The translations under genes and the position numbers were made by a program. Under the pieces are notes generated by a model that worked only from the letters and a program-made list of their open reading frames with translations, made no database searches and was not told where the DNA came from. 63,342 bases of DNA, from contig CANQHC010000009.1 of assembly GCA_947623595.1 (NCBI GenBank), positions 1 to 63,342 on the forward strand, in the 5' to 3' direction. Source of the DNA: an uncultured Clostridia bacterium (GTDB lineage Bacteria; Bacillota; Clostridia; TANB77; CAG-508). Below, one piece after another: positions 57,820 through 63,342 of the stretch. The first letter of the stretch is position 1. Every line of letters starts with the position of its first letter.

Positions 57820-58890
57820 TTATTTTAATTTTTCTCCAGTTATAATATACATATACAAATATTCATTAATAATTACATATAATTCACTTTTTTCGTTTTC
57901 TATTGCTTCATAATGAATTATGTTACTATTATTTTGTTCAGCTACATCAATTAAGTCATCTATACTATTAAGTTCCATTAATTTTAAATGATTAAAATTA
58001 GGTTTATTTGATACTGTAACTATTAAATCTTTATAATATTTTAATACATGATTAATATTGCTTTTATACATTTCTTTAGGTGATTTTTTTATAAATTTTT
58101 TCATTATTATAAATAATGCTAATGCAATTATCATGAATATTGCTGAAAGTATATAATATATTATTTTTGTTGCTGATGTTCCATCTGCATTTTGTGGCAT
58201 AATTTCTTCACTTGTAATATTTTGATATTTTTCTTCTATGTTTGTTATTGTATTAGTTATAGGTATATCTAATTCAATATAATCATTTATTTTTTTATTA
58301 TCTTCGAATCCCTGAATATTTATATTGTAGGATATATTAAAGTAAACTTTCAAAACAGCATCAATACTAATTCCGTATGTTTCCTCATATGAACGTGCTA
58401 AATTATTATAGTATTCATAATCTATATCTACTTTTTCATTTATCGAAAATTCTTTTTTATTAGTATTTGAACTTTTATTTTCTAAAATTGTAAATTCTCT
58501 ATTCCATACTTCTTTTCCTTTATCATTATTATTTGCTACTGTTGCTACCATATTTGCTATAATATTATAGTTATAGTTTATATCTGTTTCTTTACTTCCA
58601 TTAAAATCATACTTAAATTCTAATATAATTTTATCTATAGATTTTGAGGCATAATATAGGTCTTTTGGAAGACTTTTACTTGTGTAAAATTTATTTGGTT
58701 TTAATAAAACTTCATAGTTATCACTTTTTTGGGTCTCATAACTATATAGATATTGATTTTTTTCTTCATATTCTAAAGCAATTTTGAAAAAAATAATGCA
58801 CAATATTATACAAATTATTATTCCCAAAATAAAAGGATAATTTTTATTTTTTTCACGATATTTTCTATATCTTCTTTTTTGGCTTCTCAT
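57820..58890 (-). CDS. DUF5305-like membrane protein
   Basis: The 356-residue product has a membrane helix near residues 22-42, a large extracellular domain (NYEVLLKPNKFYTSKSLPKDLYYASKSIDKI ... VWNREFTILENKSS ... ISIDAVLKVYFNISYNI), and a second helix near 240-258 before a cytoplasmic tail. This layout and the KPNKFY pattern resemble DUF5305 proteins, which often accompany SipW-type signal peptidases. Exact function unknown; a role in processing or assembly of the secreted fibre proteins is inferred. GAGGAGGG precedes the ATG. It is the last gene of the operon. Confidence 0.8.
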   Translation of the reverse strand: MRSQKRRYRKYREKNKNYPFILGIIICIILCIIFFKIALEYEEKNQYLYSYETQKSDNYEVLLKPNKFYTSKSLPKDLYYASKSIDKIILEFKYDFNGSKETDINYNYNIIANMVATVANNNDKGKEVWNREFTILENKSSNTNKKEFSINEKVDIDYEYYNNLARSYEETYGISIDAVLKVYFNISYNINIQGFEDNKKINDYIELDIPITNTITNIEEKYQNITSEEIMPQNADGTSATKIIYYILSAIFMIIALALFIIMKKFIKKSPKEMYKSNINHVLKYYKDLIVTVSNKPNFNHLKLMELNSIDDLIDVAEQNNSNIIHYEAIENEKSELYVIINEYLYMYIITGEKLK

Positions 58891-58922
58891 ATTGTCCCTC
58901 CTCTTTATAAAATATTTTCTCG

Positions 58923-60056
58923 TTATTGATGAAAATAATCATATAACCAAACTGACGGGTATCCAATATATTTTATATGAAAAACATATACACCTTTTAT
59001 TTGCTCTATTTGTACTAAATCTGTATCTGGTGCATTGTTTTTATCTCCTTTTGTTTTATATAATACGTTGCCATCTACTTTTATTGTATTTATAACTCTA
59101 TGTGCGATATTTTTGTCTTCCTTTGTATATACAATTATTGAATCTTTAGGAATATTGCTTAATTCGTAGTTATTAATTTTCTTAAAAATGACTACATCTC
59201 CTCGTTTATATGTTGGATCCATACTGTTTGATAGTATACATATTGGTTCATATTTGAATAATCCTAGCATAAAGCAAACTAATATGATTGCCAAAGCAAA
59301 TGTAATTACATAATTAAATTTTTCTAAAAAATTTTCTTTTTTCTTTCTTATATCATCTCTTTCTTTTAAAAACTTATATTTAAACAATAAATACATAAAA
59401 ATTGGTAATAATATGCTAGCCGATCCCATTACATACCAATCAACATTTGGCAAAATTGGCACTAATAGCAAAAATAGTCTTTCTAAAACTCTGTAACTGA
59501 GTGCAAATAAATACATATCTTTTAATATAAAATACGTATACATAATGTTGCAAATTATTATTGAAATAATATTTGAACATATATATCTGAATAACTCTTC
59601 TTTGTTTGATTGTAAGTCCAATAATATATTATAGTTGATTTGTAGAAGTATAATTAAAATTGTAATTATACAAATTAATAATTTATTATTTTTATTTTTT
59701 GTGACTACTACAATTCTTAAAGTTTCTATTCCGATAATTGGAATTACTTGAATTAAAATGTTCTTTATGATGGATATAATTTCATGACTATATGGTGTTT
59801 TAGAAAATCCATATATATGACCTAATGTTGTATATATTAAACTAGTTATAATTATAATAATTATAAAATATATTAATTGTCTTTTATTTACACTAAACCT
59901 AATCTTTACATTTCTTATTAAATATAGAAAAACTATTCCCCAATATATTGGGTTAATTATATTTGTGTAAAATATATGATCTTTTGTTATAAAATATATT
60001 GTTATAAGCAAATAAAAAAAAATTATTATTAATCCTTTATCTTTAATATATTTCAT
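58923..60056 (-). CDS. sipW: SipW-like (S26B) signal peptidase with multi-helix membrane domain
   Basis: From the ATG at 60056 (AAGGTG upstream) the product is 377 residues. The first about 255 residues hold many hydrophobic helices. The C-terminal part is an S26B signal peptidase: catalytic serine in SNSMDPTYKRGD (about 275), histidine in KNIAHRVI (about 318) and the conserved YKTKGDKNNAPD box. Ser-His instead of Ser-Lys is the ER/SipW type. It probably cleaves the two upstream proteins, which have matching AYS/GYS signal ends. The long N-terminal membrane domain is unusual compared with short SipW proteins. Confidence 0.88.
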   Translation of the reverse strand: MKYIKDKGLIIIFFYLLITIYFITKDHIFYTNIINPIYWGIVFLYLIRNVKIRFSVNKRQLIYFIIIIIITSLIYTTLGHIYGFSKTPYSHEIISIIKNILIQVIPIIGIETLRIVVVTKNKNNKLLICIITILIILLQINYNILLDLQSNKEELFRYICSNIISIIICNIMYTYFILKDMYLFALSYRVLERLFLLLVPILPNVDWYVMGSASILLPIFMYLLFKYKFLKERDDIRKKKENFLEKFNYVITFALAIILVCFMLGLFKYEPICILSNSMDPTYKRGDVVIFKKINNYELSNIPKDSIIVYTKEDKNIAHRVINTIKVDGNVLYKTKGDKNNAPDTDLVQIEQIKGVYVFHIKYIGYPSVWLYDYFHQ

Positions 60057-60079
60057 ATTTTTCACCTTTTTCAAATTTA

Positions 60080-60973
60080 TTATATTTCTGCTGCCAAAAC
60101 TATATCTGGAATAAAATTTTTATCCTTTGCAATAACCATAATATAAATTGATGTTGTTGTATTTTTAGGTATTTGTATCCAAAAAGGTAATTCAAAGCTG
60201 GTATTAGTTTCGTTTATACACGTAATTTCACTTGGAGATACTTCTAACATTTTATTATCTTTTCCTAAATAAACATTTGCTCTAACTTTTATAAAATCAT
60301 AGTCTGTGTCGTTAGTTATATCTATAATATATTGTCTTTCATTTTCAACTTCTGTTTTATATGATTTATCAAGAGTTACAGAAAAATTTGTTATTTGTAT
60401 TTCAGATTCTTTTAGAGATAACAATGCTTCTCCATTTTTTATAATTTCTCCTTCTCTATTTAGTTCTGTTATAGTTCCTGATACTTTAATAGAATTTTCA
60501 ATAAAATATTGTGCATATTCTTCTATTGTCATTTTATCTTCTACAGCTTCGCTTACTGTAAATATAATAGTTATTGTAACAGATCCACCAGGTTCAATCC
60601 TATTATCCCAATCAGTATTTTTTATAACTCTATATCCATCCTCTTTTTCTCCATATTCATATGATTGTGTTATGTTTCCATCGTCATATATCTTTATCTC
60701 CCAATTTTGACAAGTATTTTCAGAATTGTTGTGAACAATAATGTCATAAAAAAAAATATTTCCCATCTGTTCGGTGTTTACAAACTTTACATCTGGTTTC
60801 CATAATTTTTCTTCTTCAGAATTACTTACTATAGAAGATGTACCTGTTATATTCAAAACTGCATTTAAGATTGAGTAACCATTAGACATCCAAACAAATA
60901 TTAACAAAATATTTAAGCAAATTATTAGTGCACTTTTTTTCTTTAAAAATTTTTTTATTAATCTTTTTCTCAT
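60080..60973 (-). CDS. Secreted SipW-type protein with carbohydrate-binding-like domain
   Basis: The ATG at 60973 is chosen because AAGGGGG lies just upstream; the frame is open to 61021. The 297-residue product has a basic N-terminus and hydrophobic segment (ALIICLNILLIFVWMSNGYSILNAVLNITG), a SipW-type signal end. A domain FFYDIIVHNNSENTCQNWEIKIYDDGN follows, resembling cellulose-binding-type beta sandwiches, then another beta domain. It is likely an extracellular fibre or matrix protein processed by the adjacent SipW. Ligand unknown. Confidence 0.78.
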   Translation of the reverse strand: MRKRLIKKFLKKKSALIICLNILLIFVWMSNGYSILNAVLNITGTSSIVSNSEEEKLWKPDVKFVNTEQMGNIFFYDIIVHNNSENTCQNWEIKIYDDGNITQSYEYGEKEDGYRVIKNTDWDNRIEPGGSVTITIIFTVSEAVEDKMTIEEYAQYFIENSIKVSGTITELNREGEIIKNGEALLSLKESEIQITNFSVTLDKSYKTEVENERQYIIDITNDTDYDFIKVRANVYLGKDNKMLEVSPSEITCINETNTSFELPFWIQIPKNTTTSIYIMVIAKDKNFIPDIVLAAEI

Positions 60974-61040
60974 ATTGTCCCCCTTTTTAATTGATTTTCC
61001 CCTATAAAAGAGGAAAATCAATTAATTCTTGAGTGTCAAA

Positions 61041-61538
61041 TTAGTCATTTTGAACATATTCTATAACTCCTATAATTTTTTTTGTTTTTATAGCTGGTAC
61101 TTTTGTAGTTTCTTTGTTATATATAACTTGTACTTTACATGTGGTTTCTGTTCCCGCTTTTAATGAATAAGCGGGATTTGTTATTTTGTAGCTAATTGCT
61201 GGAGAACCGCTTTCGTCATCTGGCGTAAATTCTGCACTACTTAAAACAGCATCAATTGTTCCAGCATTTTTAATTGTTATTATATAGGTGATTGTATCTC
61301 CTGGCTTTTGCAATTTTGCATTAAAAATTGCTTTTGTATTAGAATACTTTGGTGTTCCTGCATCACAACCTGGGCTAATATTTTCAGTACTAATTCCAGT
61401 AATTTTTATATTCCACTCTCCTATGATTTTACTTTGTCCATTTATATTTAATTGTGTAGCAAATGTAGAATATGCTACAGCCATAGCAGTAATTATCATT
61501 AAAATTGTTATTATTATAATATTTCTAGAATTTCTCAT
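61041..61538 (-). CDS. TasA/camelysin-like secreted fibre protein
   Basis: The 165-residue product has a SipW-type signal (IIIITILMIITAMAVAYSTFATQLNINGQSKI) and a single beta-sandwich domain (GEWNIKITGIS ... LQKPGDTITYIITIKNAGTIDAVL ... YSLKAGTETTCKVQVIYNKET). This matches the general build of TasA/camelysin proteins, which form extracellular fibres. GGGAGGAAC precedes the ATG. It is the first gene of the SipW operon. The Y-S-x5-L-N-I motif is shared with the next protein. Assignment is by architecture, moderate certainty. Confidence 0.78.
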   Translation of the reverse strand: MRNSRNIIIITILMIITAMAVAYSTFATQLNINGQSKIIGEWNIKITGISTENISPGCDAGTPKYSNTKAIFNAKLQKPGDTITYIITIKNAGTIDAVLSSAEFTPDDESGSPAISYKITNPAYSLKAGTETTCKVQVIYNKETTKVPAIKTKKIIGVIEYVQND

Positions 61539-61637
61539 AATTTAGTTCCTCCCTGTTTTTCAACATATTGTGTGCTACTATATTATATGTATTTATCTTA
61601 TTTATGTTTACTGCTATATGAATGGTGCAACTGTTAT

Positions 61638-61648
61638 ATTCATACTAA
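61638..61648 (+). other. attR-like junction of element 1
   Basis: ATTCATACTAA matches the left junction at 55878-55888 with one mismatch. To its right the peptidase gene resumes as TGAATGGATT, encoding NEWI. Confidence 0.75.
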
Positions 61649-61916
61649 TGAATGGATTACTTCTGTTCTTTTAATGAAGTTTATTGAAGATTTTTGCATA
61701 GCCTATAGTTCAGATGAAAAAATATATGGATATTCACCTAGAGATTTATTTAATAGTACTTCTTTGTATATTGTTCCTATGGTAAACCCGGATGGAATTG
61801 ATTTAGTAACTGGCAATTTAGATAAAAATGGATATGTTTATAAAAATTATATGACTTTAGCAAGTAATTATCCTGATATTCCTTTTCCCAATGGTTGGAA
61901 AGCAAATTTCAAAGGT
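61646..61916 (+). pseudogene. M14 carboxypeptidase, middle fragment between elements 1 and 2
   Basis: The translation NEWITSVLLMKFIEDFC ... LYIVPMVNPDGIDLVTG ... YPDIPFPNGWKANFKG is clear M14 peptidase and continues the fragment at 55680. Family homology stops abruptly at KG (61911-61916), where relatives continue VDLN and YPA. The sequence after that is unrelated and leads into a second recombinase. No stop or frameshift lies inside the fragment, so the peptidase was intact until split. It contains no recoded CGG and serves as a control for the frameshift pattern. Confidence 0.85.
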
Positions 61917-62031
61917 GAAAGTTTGATTAACTTCCACCTCTATTGTCAAAGACAACAAGGTTCTGGGGTACCCAACTTGTAATCTTTGATTACTAGTTTG
62001 GTCAGGTTCTTATTTTGAAAATTAATGTAGT

Positions 62032-63342
62032 TTAAACTACATTTTCTTTATTATCTAAAATCTGTTCAATTGGAGTAAAGTTATCTATAGCTACTGCATT
62101 AACTAACTGTAATTCACTTTGTTCATAACAGTTAGTAAAATTTTCACTAATTGTATTTAATGGTGCAAAATTAAATGTAATAAATACATTTTTGTCTTTA
62201 TCAATTTCAATTTTATCAACAAGTCTATATAGATATGATTTATCTATTTCTTTCATTTCTAAAAATTCATTTATTAACTTATTCATTTTATCATCATTAT
62301 TTTTGTTTTTTTCTAATTGCTGTCCTTGTAAAGCTTGAAAATTGTCCATTAATTCAGACTTTTTTATATTTAATTCTTCTCTTTCTTTAATATATTTTTG
62401 AGATATTCTTATAAAATCAGACTCTGTTAATATTCCGTTTTAATTTATCTTCATATAATTCATCCATTATTCTGTTGTTTTCTATGATTTTAGTTTCTAT
62501 AGTTTCTATTTGCTTTTTTACTGATGACAATAAATCTATCGTTTTATTTGCTACCTTTTTGTATGTTTCTTCAAGCATTGATTTATTGGCATAAATTTTG
62601 CAAACTTTTTTGATGACTTCTATTATTTGTTCTTCAAATTTATAGTAATTTAAATTTCTTGTATAACAACCTCTTTTTTTGTAACCTGTATCTACAATAT
62701 ATGGAATTTTAGGACGATTGCTATTGTGATTTACCTTTAATACAATTTGCATTTGCCATCCGACAATGTTTACAATAAATTAATCCTCGAAGCAAATAAT
62801 CATATTGTTTTACAACTTTTTTTGCTCTTCCTTTATGTATTATTTGCACTTTTTCAAATACATCTTTATCAATAATTGCTTCATGTGTATTATTTACTCT
62901 AATGTGTTTTTCTTTTTCAACTTTACGAATTTTCTTTACTTTATAAGAAACGACAGACACTTTATTTTGAATGGTATTTCCAATATAAACTTCATTTTTT
63001 AACATATTGCATAATGTTGTTTCATTCCATTTAAAAGTTGTCTTTTTATCTTGAATAATACCTGTCTTTCTGTATCCAGAAGGACTTAAAATATGATTAT
63101 CATTTAAATACTTAACAATTAATTTACTTCCAGTTCCATTTGCATACATTTCAAAAATTTTTCTTACTATATCTACAACATTTTCATCAACAACCAATTT
63201 ATTTTTGTTAACTCCATCTTTTTTATACCCGATAAGCAGGTGTGCTACATAAATATTCTCCTTGTTTTTGTTTTTCTTTAAAAACACTTCTTATCTTTTT
63301 AGATATGTCTTTTGCATACATATCATTTAATATGGCTTTGAA
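62032..63342 (-). CDS. Large serine recombinase of element 2, needs three +1 shifts at CGG, N-terminus outside window
   Basis: Four frame pieces make one recombinase. The entering part reads FKAILNDMYAKDISKKIRSV ... CSTPAY. CGG at 63231-63229 then breaks the frame, and skipping the C gives GYKKDGVNKNKLVVDENV, the conserved YGYKKD of the Recombinase domain. At 62762-62760, CGG interrupts GLIYCKHC; skipping C gives GWQMQIVL, completing the CxxCG zinc knuckle. At 62437-62435, CGG follows DELYEDKLK; skipping C gives GILTESDFIRISQKY, the conserved coiled-coil segment. The rest runs to the TAA at 62032. No other lesion is present, so the gene is otherwise intact. Separate translation of the pieces would give no active enzyme. 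Function: integration or excision of element 2. Confidence 0.82.
62435..62437 (-). other. In-frame CGG codon at +1 frame transition, site F (recombinase)
   Basis: TTA AAA CGG AAT ATT becomes TTA AAA GGA ATA TTA when the C is skipped. This restores DKLKGILTESDF; a glycine here is usual in serine recombinases. Confidence 0.85.
62760..62762 (-). other. In-frame CGG codon at +1 frame transition, site E (recombinase)
   Basis: CAT TGT CGG ATG GCA becomes CAT TGT GGA TGG CAA when the C is skipped. This restores YCKHCGWQM, the conserved CxxCG zinc-ribbon motif. Confidence 0.88.
63229..63231 (-). other. In-frame CGG codon at +1 frame transition, site D (recombinase)
   Basis: GCT TAT CGG GTA TAA becomes GCT TAT GGG TAT AAA when the C is skipped. 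This restores PAYGYKKDG, highly conserved in large serine recombinases. Frame 0 stops two codons after the CGG. Confidence 0.88.

Larger units (their letters stand above)
55886..61645. mobile_element. Serine-recombinase element 1 carrying a SipW/fibre-protein cassette (about 5.76 kb)
   Basis: The segment interrupts the M14 peptidase gene between HA and NEW. It carries, on the minus strand, two SipW-type secreted proteins, a SipW-like signal peptidase, a DUF5305 protein, a 64-residue small protein and a serine recombinase whose gene ends about 30 bases from the left junction. Its circular joint would read ATTCATACTAAGGCATGAAT, with an ATTCAT/ATGAAT dyad around the core, as expected for an attP. 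Excision would rebuild the peptidase reading frame exactly. Confidence 0.8.
61914..63342. mobile_element. Serine-recombinase element 2, left end, continues past the window
   Basis: M14 homology ends at about 61914-61917, and a minus-strand serine recombinase ends about 115 bases further in. This is the same arrangement as in element 1. The right junction and remaining peptidase segment would lie outside the window. Confidence 0.6.

Noticed and set aside
61572..61645. Start of the M14 fragment ORF at 61572 as a real N-terminus
   Set aside because: The first residues come from element DNA; peptidase homology begins only at NEWIT.
55885..61650. CAACTG/CAGTTG outer inverted repeat of the element 1 joint
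   Set aside because: The arms are at unequal distances from the core (4 and 10 bases), so this may be coincidence.
62417..62752. Recombinase pieces as three separate small proteins
   Set aside because: Each piece is a contiguous part of one recombinase, and the internal start codons have no ribosome binding sites.

Overview
The window is AT-rich, low-GC Firmicutes DNA, most likely from an uncultured gut-type Clostridia member. This rests on the codon bias, strong GGAGG ribosome binding sites, a DUF4321-radC-mreBCD-PBP2-minC cluster, MecA, a SipW/TasA-type secretion set and giant Cna-B/SdrD-type surface proteins. No rRNA, tRNA or CRISPR array was seen.

Layout. (1) 1-9970, minus: a giant membrane-anchored adhesin with SpaA-type domains and 14 propeller-type repeats, continuing past the left edge in another frame after a +1 shift. 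(2) 10201-12811, minus: an NMT1/SsuA-type ABC importer whose permease needs two +1 shifts. (3) 13065-38398, minus: two tandem copies of a two-gene surface-protein unit (A then B), each copy with the same type of promoter and the same terminator hairpin. (4) 38877-39791, plus: three small genes of unknown function, then a nested palindrome. (5) 40011-46374, minus: the cell-shape operon. (6) 46711-55535: housekeeping genes (mecA, M23 peptidase, tex, zinc-ribbon protein, DUF4190/DUF4352-like protein, ABC-F ATPase, DUF378, CorA). (7) 55680 to the right edge: an M14 carboxypeptidase gene broken by two serine-recombinase elements. The first (about 5.76 kb) carries a SipW signal peptidase, two SipW-type substrates and a DUF5305 protein. 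The second runs off the window.

Two observations stand out. First, every open frame broken by a simple +1 shift (adhesin once, ABC permease twice, second recombinase three times) breaks at an in-frame CGG codon. In all six, skipping the C gives a GGN glycine codon and restores an intact protein, mostly at a family-conserved glycine. I found no ordinary in-frame CGG anywhere else in roughly 19-20 thousand codons scanned by eye. This suggests CGG is not a normal sense codon here and promotes +1 frameshifting or is read as a quadruplet. A systematic sequence artefact must be excluded. Second, the first element sits inside the zinc-binding motif of the M14 peptidase, and precise excision would rebuild the HANEW motif in frame. 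This resembles intervening elements such as skin in sigK, here with an extracellular-fibre secretion cassette as cargo.
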